Shown here: piece after piece, positions 7,709-16,399 of the stretch
How the letters are laid out: each line of letters starts with the position of its first letter
How positions within the stretch are numbered: position 1 is the first letter of the stretch
Assembly: GCA_947589545.1 (NCBI GenBank)
Contig: CANQBA010000031.1
Location: 1 to 43,192 of the forward strand
Reading direction: 5' to 3'
DNA length: 43,192 bases
Source: an uncultured Oscillospiraceae bacterium
Lineage (GTDB): Bacteria > Bacillota > Clostridia > Oscillospirales > Oscillospiraceae
Program-made: the position numbers and the translations under genes
The notes under the pieces: model-generated
Told to the model about the DNA's origin: nothing
Database searches by the model: none
What the model saw: the letters and a program-made list of their open reading frames with translations, nothing else

Positions 7709-8167
7709 TCAGTAGACGATCCTGGCGATGATATTTCTCAGCGCCTCCGCGTGGCGCAGGCTCACCGTGGGAAGCTCCGGCAGGGGCGGAAGAGGCAGAC
7801 GCGCCCGGGCCAGCTCCCGCCGCGCCTGGTCGCTCAAAGCGCGCAGCAGATACGGCGCGCTGGGGTGGGAGGGCGTGACGGCGTGGGTGTCGCCGGTCAG
7901 GATCAGATGATCCGCCTGCAGCTTCCGCTCCAGCTCCTTTTCCTCCGCCGCCAGCCTTTTCAGCACCCGCTCATGGGGCGAGCCGCGAAGCTTGAGGGCC
8001 AGAAGCTCGTACAGCGCGGCGCCGTCTGCGGCCTCATCGATGAGGCGGCACAGCGTCTCCTCCCCGCCGGGGGAGGGGGCCGGCGGCGCGTCCCCCCGGG
8101 TCACCCGCTCATAGACGGCGTTGAGATCCCGGAGCTCTTTACCGGACGGAAACTCTCTTGTCTCCAT
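7709..8167 (-). CDS. Small helical protein, possibly ferritin-like
   Basis: A 152-residue, mostly alpha-helical cytoplasmic protein. Residues 35-95 and 105-125 look like degenerate ferritin/rubrerythrin-type helices (repeated A-A-L-Y-E-L-L-A and L-A-A-E-E-K-E-L patterns, then L-I-L-T-G-D). The full set of metal ligands (E-x-x-H pairs) is not evident, so iron binding is doubtful. It is transcribed away from the feoAB operon, which fits an iron-related role but does not prove it. A weak AAGGA precedes the ATG at 8167. Its 3' end faces repeat A. The gene itself is well supported by its frame and codon use; the family call is tentative. Confidence 0.6.
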   Translation of the reverse strand: METREFPSGKELRDLNAVYERVTRGDAPPAPSPGGEETLCRLIDEAADGAALYELLALKLRGSPHERVLKRLAAEEKELERKLQADHLILTGDTHAVTPSHPSAPYLLRALSDQARRELARARLPLPPLPELPTVSLRHAEALRNIIARIVY

Positions 8168-8319
8168 TTCTCACATTCCTTTTGGCGGTATTCCGCGGTA
8201 CAGTCTATGCCGCCCCGCCGCGAAAGGCCAATCCCCCCTTCCGCGGCGGAGTGTAGCGCCGGCCCTTTTGTGGCATAGAATGGTACGACAAGACACTGTC
8301 GGAAAGGAACATACATCGT

Positions 8320-8550
8320 ATGGATACATCGCTTTTCCTCCTGCCGGAGGGGGAGACGGGGGTCGTGGAGGAGGTCTTCCTCCCCTGGGAGACGCGGCGC
8401 AGGCTCCTGGATCTGGGGCTGACGCCGGGGGCCAGGGTCGCGTGCCTCTTCTCCGCGCCCTCGGGGGATCCCAGGGCCTATATGGTGCGGGGCTCGGTGA
8501 TCGCGCTCCGGCGCGAGGACGCCGACCGCGTGGCCCTTTGCCGGGGATAG
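8320..8550 (+). CDS. feoA: Ferrous iron transport protein A
   Basis: A 76-residue SH3-like FeoA, the small cytoplasmic partner of FeoB. The core pattern R-R-R-L-L-D-L-G-L-T-P-G (about residues 25-36) followed by R-G-S-V-I-A-L-R-R-E-D-A (57-68) is typical of the family. It is placed 9 nt before feoB. An AAGGA lies 13 nt from the ATG. No clear Fur or DtxR box was found in the short upstream gap (8168-8319), and no convincing -35/-10 pair either. Confidence 0.9.
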   Translation: MDTSLFLLPEGETGVVEEVFLPWETRRRLLDLGLTPGARVACLFSAPSGDPRAYMVRGSVIALRREDADRVALCRG

Positions 8551-8559
8551 GAGGGGCCA

Positions 8560-10671
8560 ATGGGACTTACCTTGCGTTCCGTAGGCAAAAACGCCTCGGA
8601 TACCCTTAACATAGAGGCCGGGGCCTTCCGCACGGCGGCCCTGGCCGGAAATCCCAACGTGGGCAAGAGCACCGTCTTCAACGGCCTCACCGGCCTTCAT
8701 CAGCACACCGGCAACTGGTCGGGCAAGACCGTCCTCACCGCCGCCGGGAGCTTCCGGCTGGACGGGCGTACCTACGCCCTGGTGGATATACCGGGTACCT
8801 ACTCCCTCCGGGCCGGCTCAGCCGAGGAGGAGGCCGCCCGGGACTATATCGCCTTTGGCGGCGCGGATCTGATCGTCGTGGTCTGCGACGCCGGGGCCCT
8901 GGAACGGAATCTCAACCTGGCCCTGCAGATTCTGGAGGTCACCCCCAACGTCATCCTGGCGGTGAATCTGATGGACGAGGCGAAAAAGCGGGGCATCGCC
9001 GTGGACACAGGCCGCCTCTCCGCCCTTCTGGGCGTGCCGGTGATCCCTATGGCGGCCCGGCGGAAAAAGGGCCTTGAGGAGCTGAAACGGGCCGTGGCGG
9101 ACTTCGCCCCGCCCGCCTACGCCTACACGGCGCGATATGAGGAGAGCGTCGAAAACGCCGTGAATCTGCTGGAAATGCCCCTGGAGAACCTGCTGGACGG
9201 GCGGCTCAACGCCCGCTTCGCCGCCCTGCGGCTGTTGGAGGGGGATCGGGGGATGCTGGCCCGAATGGACGAATATTTGGGCTTTTCCCTGGCCGGACAC
9301 CCCGCCGTAGCGCCGGCCCTGGCCCGGGCCGGGGAGCTGCTGCGCAAGGCCGGCATCCGCTCCGGCGCCGTGGGGGATACGCTCATCGCCGGGATCTACA
9401 AAAGCGCCGGGGAGATCTGCCGCCAGTGCGTCAGCGGCCCCGCCGGCTACGGGGAGCGTCAGCTGAAGATCGACCGGCTCCTGACCCGCCGGCTCACGGG
9501 GATCCCGGTGATGCTGGCCCTGCTGGCCCTCATTTTCTTCATCACCATCAAAGGGGCCAACGGGCCGTCCGATCTGCTCTACGCCCTTTTCGAGCGGATC
9601 GGGGGGCTTCTGGAGCGGGGCCTTGCCGCGCTGGGCGCGCCGGAGAAGCTTACGGAGGCGCTGGTTTTCGGCGTCTGGCGGGTGCTGGGGTATGTGGTCA
9701 GCGTGATGCTGCCGCCGATGGCCATCTTCTTCCCGCTGTTCACGCTGCTCGAGGATCTGGGCTATCTGCCGCGGGTGGCCTTTGACCTGGACGCCGGCTT
9801 CCGCAAGGCCGGGGCCTGTGGAAAGCAGTGTCTGACCATGGCCATGGGCTTCGGCTGCAACGCCGCCGGGGTGGTGGGGTGCCGGATCATCGATTCCGAG
9901 CGGGAGCGGATCATCGCCACGGTCACCAACGCCCTGGTGCCCTGCAACGGCCGCTTTCCCATCCTGATCGCCCTTATCTCCATGTTCCTCATCAGCTCCG
10001 GCGGGACGGGCGCGTCGCTGCTGGCCGCCCTGGCCCTCACCGGCTTTATCGTGGCGGGTGTCGCGGCCACGCTTCTGGCCTCGCGCCTTTTGAGCCGCAC
10101 GGTGCTGAAGGGCCGCCCCTCCTCGCCCACCCTGGAGCTGCCGCCCTTCCGGATCCCCAAGGTGGGGGAGGTGGTGGTACGATCCCTCTTCGACCGCACG
10201 CTGTTCGTCCTGGGCCGGGCCGCCGCCGTGGCCGCCCCGGCGGGCCTGCTCATCTGGCTTGCCGCCAATCTCCGGGTGGGGGACGCCACCGTCCTGGGCC
10301 TTGTCACCGGGGCGCTGGAGCCCGTGGGGCGGTTCCTGGGGATGGACGGGGTGATCCTCACCGCCTTCCTGCTGGGCCTGCCGGCCAACGAGACGGTGGT
10401 GCCCATTATGATCATGGCCTACGCGGCCTCCGGCACCTTCCAGGGGTATGAGGATCTGGGCGCCCTGCGCGGCCTCCTGGTGGACAACGGCTGGACGGCG
10501 GTGACCGCCGTGTGTACGGCCCTGTTCACCGTCCTCCACTGGCCCTGCACCACCACGCTCCTGACCGTCAAGAAGGAGACGGGGAGCGTCAAATGGACGG
10601 TTCTGGCCGCCCTTCTGCCCACAGCCATGGGCGCCGCCGTCTGCGCGCTCATCGCCCATATTTTTGGATAA
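8560..10671 (+). CDS. feoB: Ferrous iron transporter B
   Basis: A 703-residue FeoB that imports Fe(II) across the cytoplasmic membrane. The N-terminal GTPase domain has G1 GNPNVGKST at residues 30-38, G3 D-I-P-G (about 72-75) and G4 N-L-M-D (about 138-141). A helical GDI-like region follows, and the membrane part begins near residue 315. It contains two Gate motifs, with the conserved cysteine segments G-F-G-C-N-A-A-G-V (about 429) and L-P-A-N-E (about 607). It lies in an operon with feoA and ends 45 nt before a terminator hairpin. The GGAGG site at 8550-8554 overlaps the feoA stop, implying coupled translation. Confidence 0.95.
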   Translation: MGLTLRSVGKNASDTLNIEAGAFRTAALAGNPNVGKSTVFNGLTGLHQHTGNWSGKTVLTAAGSFRLDGRTYALVDIPGTYSLRAGSAEEEAARDYIAFGGADLIVVVCDAGALERNLNLALQILEVTPNVILAVNLMDEAKKRGIAVDTGRLSALLGVPVIPMAARRKKGLEELKRAVADFAPPAYAYTARYEESVENAVNLLEMPLENLLDGRLNARFAALRLLEGDRGMLARMDEYLGFSLAGHPAVAPALARAGELLRKAGIRSGAVGDTLIAGIYKSAGEICRQCVSGPAGYGERQLKIDRLLTRRLTGIPVMLALLALIFFITIKGANGPSDLLYALFERIGGLLERGLAALGAPEKLTEALVFGVWRVLGYVVSVMLPPMAIFFPLFTLLEDLGYLPRVAFDLDAGFRKAGACGKQCLTMAMGFGCNAAGVVGCRIIDSERERIIATVTNALVPCNGRFPILIALISMFLISSGGTGASLLAALALTGFIVAGVAATLLASRLLSRTVLKGRPSSPTLELPPFRIPKVGEVVVRSLFDRTLFVLGRAAAVAAPAGLLIWLAANLRVGDATVLGLVTGALEPVGRFLGMDGVILTAFLLGLPANETVVPIMIMAYAASGTFQGYEDLGALRGLLVDNGWTAVTAVCTALFTVLHWPCTTTLLTVKKETGSVKWTVLAALLPTAMGAAVCALIAHIFG

Positions 10672-10715
10672 ACAGGCTACCGCTTTGGTTGATTCGAGCC
10701 GGGACAGCGGACAGG

Positions 10716-10747
10716 AACGCTCCGACGGAACCGCCGGGGCGTTTTTC
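10716..10747 (+). terminator. Terminator of feoAB
   Basis: AACGCTCC (10716-10723) pairs with GGGGCGTT (10736-10743), followed by a T-run (10742-10746). Confidence 0.65.
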
Positions 10748-10759
10748 TGTTGGATCCGG

Positions 10760-10788
10760 TAGATTTTTTCCCGTTTAAGTGGTATACT
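10760..10788 (+). promoter_or_regulatory. Promoter of the GNAT gene
   Basis: TAGATT (10760-10765), 17-nt spacer, extended -10 TGGTATACT (core 10783-10788). The weak -35 is offset by the TG extension. Confidence 0.6.
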
Positions 10789-10843
10789 GTTCCATATTGA
10801 GCGGGCCGCCGTTTGGTAAAGCGTGATTCGAGGAGGCGAGGAT

Positions 10844-11374
10844 ATGATCGAGATAAAGACTGTTGACCCGGCCCACAAACAGGATATAGGCATTCCCAAC
10901 GAACCGTTTCGGCTGTGGGGGCGGATGATCCCTTCCTATGTAAAGGGGATGTGGCATTATACTGTGGAGGAGTTTGCCCCGGGGGATATCGGCGAGATGT
11001 GTTTTCCCGATGAGCATTACGATTACGACAGCCTTGCCCGCGACCATGTTTTTGTGGGCGCATACGAGGGGGATACCTGTATCGGGCTGGCCGTTTTAGC
11101 GGACGACTGGTACAAATATATGTATTTGGACGACCTCAAGGTTTGCCGGCCTTACAGAAGACAGGGGGTCGGAAAAGCGCTGGTGGACAAGGCGCTGGAG
11201 ATCGCGCACGGCAGGAATTACAACGGCCTTTATACCATCGGACAGGATAATAACCTGAGCGCGTGCCTGTTCTATCTGAAAATGGGGTTTGTGATCGGTG
11301 GATTTGACAATCACATCTATGCCGGCACACCGCAGGAGAACAAAGCGAATATACTCTTTTATCTGGATCGTTAA
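10844..11374 (+). CDS. GNAT N-acetyltransferase, streptothricin acetyltransferase-like
   Basis: A 176-residue GNAT-fold enzyme that transfers acetyl from acetyl-CoA. The acetyl-CoA loop is R-P-Y-R-R-Q-G-V-G-K-A-L (about residues 99-110), followed by Q-D-N-N-L-S-A-C-L-F-Y-L-K-M-G-F. The N-terminal P-N-E-P-F motif and the D-D-W-Y-K-Y-M-Y-L-D-D-L-K-V segment resemble the Sat-4/SatA streptothricin acetyltransferases. Whether it confers resistance is not knowable from the sequence. The ATG at 10844 is preferred over an upstream in-frame GTG (10823) because GAGGAGG at 10830-10836 is correctly spaced. The gene is visibly less GC-rich than its neighbours and has its own promoter and terminator, which hints at acquisition. 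Confidence 0.82.
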   Translation: MIEIKTVDPAHKQDIGIPNEPFRLWGRMIPSYVKGMWHYTVEEFAPGDIGEMCFPDEHYDYDSLARDHVFVGAYEGDTCIGLAVLADDWYKYMYLDDLKVCRPYRRQGVGKALVDKALEIAHGRNYNGLYTIGQDNNLSACLFYLKMGFVIGGFDNHIYAGTPQENKANILFYLDR

Positions 11375-11395
11375 ATTCATATTTGCCGGCAGCTT

Positions 11396-11428
11396 AAAAG
11401 GGAACCTCCCGGCGAAGCCCCCTTTTTG
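11396..11428 (+). terminator. Terminator of the GNAT gene
   Basis: AAAAGGG (11396-11402) pairs with CCCTTTT (11420-11426), followed by one further T; the loop is 17 nt. Confidence 0.6.
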
Positions 11429-11437
11429 TAATTTTTC

Positions 11438-11466
11438 TTGCGTTTTCCGGGATCCGGCGGTATACT
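11438..11466 (+). promoter_or_regulatory. Promoter of the YitT-family gene
   Basis: TTGCGT (11438-11443), 17-nt spacer, TATACT (11461-11466). Confidence 0.7.
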
Positions 11467-11500
11467 TGTCTCACGCAGACCAACGAAAGAGGGGCTTTTT

Positions 11501-12361
11501 ATGGTAAAAAAGACGCCCAAACAGCGGGCGGTCTGGTTCCTCATCCTGAACGCCGGACTGATCGCCACGGCGGCGGGCATCTCCCTTTTTAAAACGCCCA
11601 ACCACTTCGCCATGGGCGGCACCTCCGGCCTTGCCGTGATCATGTCGGCCCTGTGGCCGGGCCTCAACGTGTCCGGGGCCATGTTCATCATCAACGCCGC
11701 GCTGATCGTGGTGGGCTTTATCTTCCTGGGCAAGGGCTTCGGCTGGGGCACCATCTACGCCTCCGTGGCGCTGTCGGTGTACGTGGCCGTTTTTGAGGGG
11801 CTGTTCCCGCTCTCCGCGCCTCTGACCGACGACAAGCTTCTGGAGGTCATCTGGGCCGTGATCCTGCCCGCCGTGGGCTCCGGCATGGTGTTCAACATCG
11901 GCGCCTCCACCGGCGGCACGGACATCATCGCCATGATTCTCTCCAAGCACACCTCCTTAGAGGTGGGCAAGGCGCTGCTCATCCCCGACTTTGTCATCAC
12001 CGCCTGCACGTTTTTCATTTTCGACGTCAAGACGGCCCTGTACAGCCTGACGGGCCTTCTTATGAAGACCTTCCTGGTGGACATCGTCATCGACGGGATC
12101 AACTCCCGCAAGTACTGCACCATCATCTCCACCCACCCCCAGGAGGTCAAGGAATATATCCTCACGAAGCTGGGGCGCGGCGCCACCATCACCCGGGCGG
12201 TGGGGGCGTTCTCCGGCAAGGCGGAGGTCATGATCACCACGGTCCTCACCCGGCGGCAGGCGGTGTATCTGCGCAACTTTATCCGCTCCATAGACGCCCA
12301 CGCCTTCATCACCATGGTCAACTCGTCCCAGATCATCGGCAAGGGCTTCCGGGAGATATAA
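11501..12361 (+). CDS. YitT family membrane protein
   Basis: A 286-residue YitT-family protein with about five to six membrane segments in residues 10-185 and a soluble C-terminal DUF2179 domain (about 200-280, T-T-V-L-T-R-R-Q...). The G-G-T-S-G-L-A-V and S-T-G-G-T-D-I-I-A segments are the repeated membrane signature. Function is not established in most species. ATG 11501 is chosen because AAAGAGGGG precedes it and the promoter sits only 35 nt upstream; an in-frame extension to 11438 would start inside the promoter. A weak hairpin follows the stop. Confidence 0.88.
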   Translation: MVKKTPKQRAVWFLILNAGLIATAAGISLFKTPNHFAMGGTSGLAVIMSALWPGLNVSGAMFIINAALIVVGFIFLGKGFGWGTIYASVALSVYVAVFEGLFPLSAPLTDDKLLEVIWAVILPAVGSGMVFNIGASTGGTDIIAMILSKHTSLEVGKALLIPDFVITACTFFIFDVKTALYSLTGLLMKTFLVDIVIDGINSRKYCTIISTHPQEVKEYILTKLGRGATITRAVGAFSGKAEVMITTVLTRRQAVYLRNFIRSIDAHAFITMVNSSQIIGKGFREI

Positions 12362-12452
12362 ACGAAAAACCCGCGCTTTCGGCTTGAAAGCCGGGCGACC
12401 CGCTTTTCACATCCGGGTAAAATCACGAAAACATCTCAAGGGAGGCGCTCAA

Positions 12453-12845
12453 ATGGATCCTACGCAGGTGGTGGCCGCGCTCATCTGGAGGGACGGCCGG
12501 TTCCTCATATGCCGCCGCCCGCCCCACAAGACGAGGGGCGGACTGTACGAATTTGTGGGCGGCAAGGTGGAGCCCGGGGAGACGAAGGAGGCCGCCCTCG
12601 CCCGGGAGTGCCGGGAGGAGCTGGACGTGACGGTGCAGGCCGGCTCCGTCTATATGGAGCTGACCCACGAATACCCGGATATGACCGTGGATCTGACGCT
12701 CTTCAACGCCACGCTCACGGAGGGGGAGCCGAAGCTTTTGGAGCACACCGATATGCGCTGGATCACCCCCGCCCAGATCCCGGACTTCGCGTTTGCCCCG
12801 GCGGATCGGGAAATCTTGAAAAAGCTGATGGGGGAGGCCCGGTGA
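12453..12845 (+). CDS. mutT: MutT-type Nudix (d)NTP pyrophosphohydrolase
   Basis: A 130-residue Nudix hydrolase of the MutT/8-oxo-dGTP diphosphatase type, which hydrolyses damaged nucleoside triphosphates to protect DNA. The Nudix box runs from G37 to V59 (G-x5-E43-x7-R51-E52-x2-E55-E56). The usual Gly near its end is Asp here (E-E-L-D-V), a tolerated variation. The ATG at 12453 follows AAGGGAGG; a longer in-frame extension to 12384 lacks a ribosome site. The gene stands alone between yitT and blaI. Confidence 0.85.
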   Translation: MDPTQVVAALIWRDGRFLICRRPPHKTRGGLYEFVGGKVEPGETKEAALARECREELDVTVQAGSVYMELTHEYPDMTVDLTLFNATLTEGEPKLLEHTDMRWITPAQIPDFAFAPADREILKKLMGEAR

Positions 12846-12880
12846 CGGGTTGAAGGGCGGATTTTGTAACCATTTGTAAC

Positions 12881-12932
12881 TTGCCTTTTTGTTATACGGC
12901 TGTATAATAAAGCTATATTATACAATCGTATA
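12881..12932 (+). promoter_or_regulatory. blaI promoter with two BlaI/MecI-type dyad operators
   Basis: TTGCCT (12881-12886), 16-nt spacer, TATAAT (12903-12908). Two 14-bp dyads of the same shape, TATACGGCTGTATA (12893-12906) and TATACAATCGTATA (12919-12932), share TATAC/GTATA half-sites and are 26 bp apart. The first covers the -10 and the second lies downstream of it. Occupancy should block transcription, so autorepression by the adjacent BlaI-like protein is the natural reading. Confidence 0.8.
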
Positions 12933-12946
12933 AGGAGGACTGCTCT

Positions 12947-13318
12947 ATGAAAAAGCTGGGTGACGCGGAGCTGGAGATCATGCTGACGGTCTGGGCGGCG
13001 GAGGAACCGGTGACCTCGGGGGTCGTCAGCGACGCGCTGAAGGGCCGTCGGGACTGGGCGCTGCCGGCGGTGGTGACCAGCCTCAACCGGCTTACGGAGA
13101 AGGGCTTTTTGCGGTGTGAGAAGCAGGGGCGGACAAATCTCTACTCCCCTCTCATCTCCGAGCGCGACTACAAGGCTTCGGAGAGCCGGGGGATCCTCAC
13201 CAGGCTCTTCGGCGGGAGCGTCTCGGGTCTGGCTGCGGCGCTTTACGACGGCAAGGCCATGGGAGAGAAGGAGATCCGCGAGCTGCGGGCGTTTCTTGAT
13301 CAGCTGGAGGGAAAATGA
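12947..13318 (+). CDS. BlaI/MecI/CopY family transcriptional repressor
   Basis: A 123-residue winged-helix repressor. The N-terminal L-G-D-A-E-L-E-I-M-L-T-V-W-A matches the family opening. The recognition region V-V-T-S-L-N-R-L-T-E-K-G-F-L (about 45-58) and the wing K-Q-G-R-T-N-L-Y-S-P follow. The C-terminal dimerisation helices end at residue 123. Relatives are cleaved or released when a cognate M56 membrane protease senses a signal. The gene overlaps its sensor partner by 4 nt (ATGATG at 13315) and sits behind a promoter carrying two dyad operators, so it probably controls its own operon. Confidence 0.9.
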   Translation: MKKLGDAELEIMLTVWAAEEPVTSGVVSDALKGRRDWALPAVVTSLNRLTEKGFLRCEKQGRTNLYSPLISERDYKASESRGILTRLFGGSVSGLAAALYDGKAMGEKEIRELRAFLDQLEGK

Positions 13319-16300
13319 TGGAGCTTATATTGCGTGTACTCAAGTGGAGCGTCCTGGTGGGGGCGGCAACGGCTCTTGTGACGGCGTTGAAGCCCCTTTT
13401 GGACAGGCGTTTCACACCCCGGTGGCGGTATTGGCTGTGGCTGGCGCTGGCTGCGGCCCTGCTCCTGGCCCCCCTGCCGCTGGATTCCCTGTTCCCGGCC
13501 CTCCCGGAGCCGGCCGTCACGGTTACGGCCCCGGAAATCCGCGTCCCCGCGCCGGCGGTAAGCCGTCCCGCGCGGGACATTCCCGCGACATCGGATCGTC
13601 CCGCAGTACCTGACATCCCAGTAACGCCTGACGTTCCCACAATGCCGGATCGTCCCGTAACGCCGGGGGATCCCACGGTTTCCGGGACGCCCGTGACGCC
13701 GGGTACGACCCACACCGGCGCGGCGGAGCGCCGGACGGTGGCGCTCTCCACTCTCCTGACGGCGGTGTGGCTTCTGGGCGCGGCGGCGTTCGCGCTGTGG
13801 TATATGGCGGGGACGGCGCTCCTGGAACGGCGGCTCCGGCGGTGGAGCGTGCCGGCCGGCGGGGAGATCGTCTCCCTGTGTCAGACTCTTTCTGAGGAGC
13901 TGGGCCTTTCAAAAATACCTAAGACCGGCGTCAGCCGGGGCCTTGCCTCCCCCCTGGTGGCGGGCCTCTGGCGGCCACGGCTGTGGCTGCCGGACCGGGC
14001 CTGGGAGGGCCGGGAGCTGGAGCTTGTCCTGCGCCACGAGCTGACGCACATCAAGCGCCGGGATCTGGGGTACAAGGCCCTGCTGCTGGCGGCCAACGCC
14101 CTGCACTGGTTCGATCCGCTCATCTGGCTTATGCGCCGGGAGGCGGGGGAGACGGTGGAGCTTCTGTGCGACGCCCAGGCCCTTCGGGACGCGGATCAGG
14201 ATACCCGGCGGGCATACTGCGAGGCGCTTTTGGCCAACATCCGCCGCATACGCGGCGCGGCGCTGACCACCTATTTCTACAGCGGGAAGAATTCCGTGAA
14301 GGCCCGTTTTAAAAATCTGCTCTCCGGCCATAAGCGCCGCTTCGGCTGGGCGGCCCTGGCCTTCTGCGTGCTGGCGGTGACCGTGACGGCCTGCAACCTG
14401 GGCGTCGGGGCGTCCACCGCCGTCGCACCGGAGGAATTTGACGGAGCCTACACGGCCAGCTGCTTTCAAGATGTCTTCCTCCGGGACGAAAATGACCGGC
14501 GCATCCAAGACAAGGCGGTGCTGATTAACTCCCTTGACCAGCTTGATAAGCTCCGCCGGGACAGCGGCATCGAGCCCCTGGACGAGGGCTATAGGGTCAT
14601 CAACGGCGAGCTTGTGGAGCAGCTGGACGCCTACACCAGGGACTATTTTCGCGAAAACGTCCTGGTCGTGCTCATCCGCGAGATGGGCTCAGGCTCCTTT
14701 GACCTGTCGGTAAAGGGCGTGGCGCTGGACGGGGACGCGCTGAAGGTCACCCTGGCCGCCTATAACCCCACGGCCCCCACGCAGACGATGGATCTGTGCC
14801 AGTGGTGCGTCCTGGTGGAGTGCAAACGCGTGGAGGGCGTCGCCGCGGTACAGTGTGACGTTGAAACGGAGGATCGGCGGGACGACAGCACACCGGACGC
14901 CGTCGCCGGCGCCCTGACCGCCGCAGGGAACGGGTTCGTGGCCCGCGTCGCCGCCGCGTTGGAGGAGCAGGTGGGCGCGCGGGTGCAGGCCAATTTCCCC
15001 CAGGACTATTATCAGTTTGCGGAGCTAGCTTACAACGGGGCCCTCTACCGGGTCTACACCTGGCAGTACAGCCTCACCGTTACGGATCCGGTCTACAATT
15101 ACGACAGTCTGCGGTTTACTCTGGATTCCGGGGAGACCATCTGTCTGCGGAGAAGCGCCTGGTACTCCTACAGCGAGGAGCTGCCCAGCGCCTTTGCCGT
15201 TCGGATAAACGAGAACCTGTCCGGCGAACCGGAGATTTTGGACACGCTGACCGCCGCCGGACTCGACGCCCACAGGCGCGACTGGACGGGGTATCTCTCG
15301 GAGCTCTCCGGGAAGACGGCGCCTCATGAGCCCACCATAGCGGATCGGGCGGAGCTCATCGGCCGTCAGCTTGTCTGGGGGGAGTTCGGGGGCGTTGTGA
15401 AGGTAAAAGAGGCGGAGGAGGTCTCCGGCTTCGTCCTATCCCGGGAGGATCTGGCCGATGTGCGGGAGGCGCTCACGGGTCTTCACTGGGGGCCCAGCTC
15501 CGTGTCCTCCCGCTCCTGGAGGAACGACGACATGTGGATCCTGGCGGAGAGCGGCGACGGGCGGTACGCCGTGCGCCTGGGGCTGGCCTACGGGCCTGTG
15601 GAGCTGACGGCGGAGGGGTCATACGCGCTCTTTGAGCTCCCGGAGGCGGAGTACACGGAGCTTTGGCGGCGGCTTTTCCAGGCGGCCCAGCGCGCAACCG
15701 AGGACGCCGTCTTTTCCGGCGTCAGCGCCGACAGATCCCTCTCCATGGACGAGGCGGCCGCGGCCATCGGGGAGGGGATCGCCGCCGCCATCCGTTCCCT
15801 GCCGGAATGGGTGGCGTGGAAGCCGCTGGACGCGCGGTTTACCGGCGCTTCCGTGTTTGACGCGTACCGGGGGGAGCCCGAGAATTTCTGCGCCGGCGTG
15901 AGCATCGCCCTGAAGCTGGCCTCCGACGACCCGGAGGACACGGGCCGGAGCTTCTGGGAGGCCGGTTCGGGCCTGCCGGAGGAGCCCCTCGGCGGCGACC
16001 TGGCCGGATATTACGCGTGGGAGCGGGAGATCTGCGTCTGCCGGGACAAGGCGGGACAGTGGGTGCTCACCGGAATAAACACCGGCGATTCAATGGTGTT
16101 CGTCCCCGGCTGGACGTACGCCTCGGATGGGGAGAACTCCTTTGAGCGGGCGTCCGTGGAGGATCTTCTGCGCTTCTATACCCTCTCCGGCGGCGATTTC
16201 CGCGAGTATATCGTGGCGCTCCTGTGCCGAAAGACCCCCCGGGAGCTGGAGAACATCGACTCCGCCCTGGCCGCGCTGTCCCCCGGGGAGCTCCGGGAGC

Positions 16301-16398
16301 TCTCCGAACAGGTACGAAACTTTATCCGCTGGAACGGCGGCATTCCCACCGCCTCCCAGGCCCTTCTCTCCGACACCCTGCGGGCCATGACGGAATGA
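13315..16398 (+). CDS. BlaR1/MecR1-like M56 metalloprotease sensor with a long non-penicillin-binding C-terminal domain
   Basis: A 1,027-residue membrane protein. Membrane segments appear at about 8-28, 38-56, 145-166 and 341-361. The cytoplasmic gluzincin loop carries the M56 zinc motif R-H-E-L-T-H (H241, E242, H245) and, further on, E-x-x-C-D-A-x-A. Residues about 73-135 form a Pro/Thr/Asp-rich low-complexity linker (repeated V-P-x-x-P-D and V-T-P-G units) between the second and third helices. The region after 361 (about 660 residues), which should be extracytoplasmic, lacks the S-x-x-K, S-x-N and K-T/S-G motifs of the OXA-like sensor in true BlaR1, so beta-lactam binding is unlikely. It is translationally coupled to the BlaI-like repressor. 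The signal is unknown. Confidence 0.85.
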   Translation: MMELILRVLKWSVLVGAATALVTALKPLLDRRFTPRWRYWLWLALAAALLLAPLPLDSLFPALPEPAVTVTAPEIRVPAPAVSRPARDIPATSDRPAVPDIPVTPDVPTMPDRPVTPGDPTVSGTPVTPGTTHTGAAERRTVALSTLLTAVWLLGAAAFALWYMAGTALLERRLRRWSVPAGGEIVSLCQTLSEELGLSKIPKTGVSRGLASPLVAGLWRPRLWLPDRAWEGRELELVLRHELTHIKRRDLGYKALLLAANALHWFDPLIWLMRREAGETVELLCDAQALRDADQDTRRAYCEALLANIRRIRGAALTTYFYSGKNSVKARFKNLLSGHKRRFGWAALAFCVLAVTVTACNLGVGASTAVAPEEFDGAYTASCFQDVFLRDENDRRIQDKAVLINSLDQLDKLRRDSGIEPLDEGYRVINGELVEQLDAYTRDYFRENVLVVLIREMGSGSFDLSVKGVALDGDALKVTLAAYNPTAPTQTMDLCQWCVLVECKRVEGVAAVQCDVETEDRRDDSTPDAVAGALTAAGNGFVARVAAALEEQVGARVQANFPQDYYQFAELAYNGALYRVYTWQYSLTVTDPVYNYDSLRFTLDSGETICLRRSAWYSYSEELPSAFAVRINENLSGEPEILDTLTAAGLDAHRRDWTGYLSELSGKTAPHEPTIADRAELIGRQLVWGEFGGVVKVKEAEEVSGFVLSREDLADVREALTGLHWGPSSVSSRSWRNDDMWILAESGDGRYAVRLGLAYGPVELTAEGSYALFELPEAEYTELWRRLFQAAQRATEDAVFSGVSADRSLSMDEAAAAIGEGIAAAIRSLPEWVAWKPLDARFTGASVFDAYRGEPENFCAGVSIALKLASDDPEDTGRSFWEAGSGLPEEPLGGDLAGYYAWEREICVCRDKAGQWVLTGINTGDSMVFVPGWTYASDGENSFERASVEDLLRFYTLSGGDFREYIVALLCRKTPRELENIDSALAALSPGELRELSEQVRNFIRWNGGIPTASQALLSDTLRAMTE

Positions 16399-16399
16399 C

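Noticed and set aside
8168-8319. Fur or DtxR box before feoA
   Set aside because: No convincing palindrome of either type was found in the gap.
12362-12420. Terminator after the YitT gene
   Set aside because: A short GCTTTC/GAAAGC hairpin exists, but the flanking stem is imperfect and the T-run is weak.
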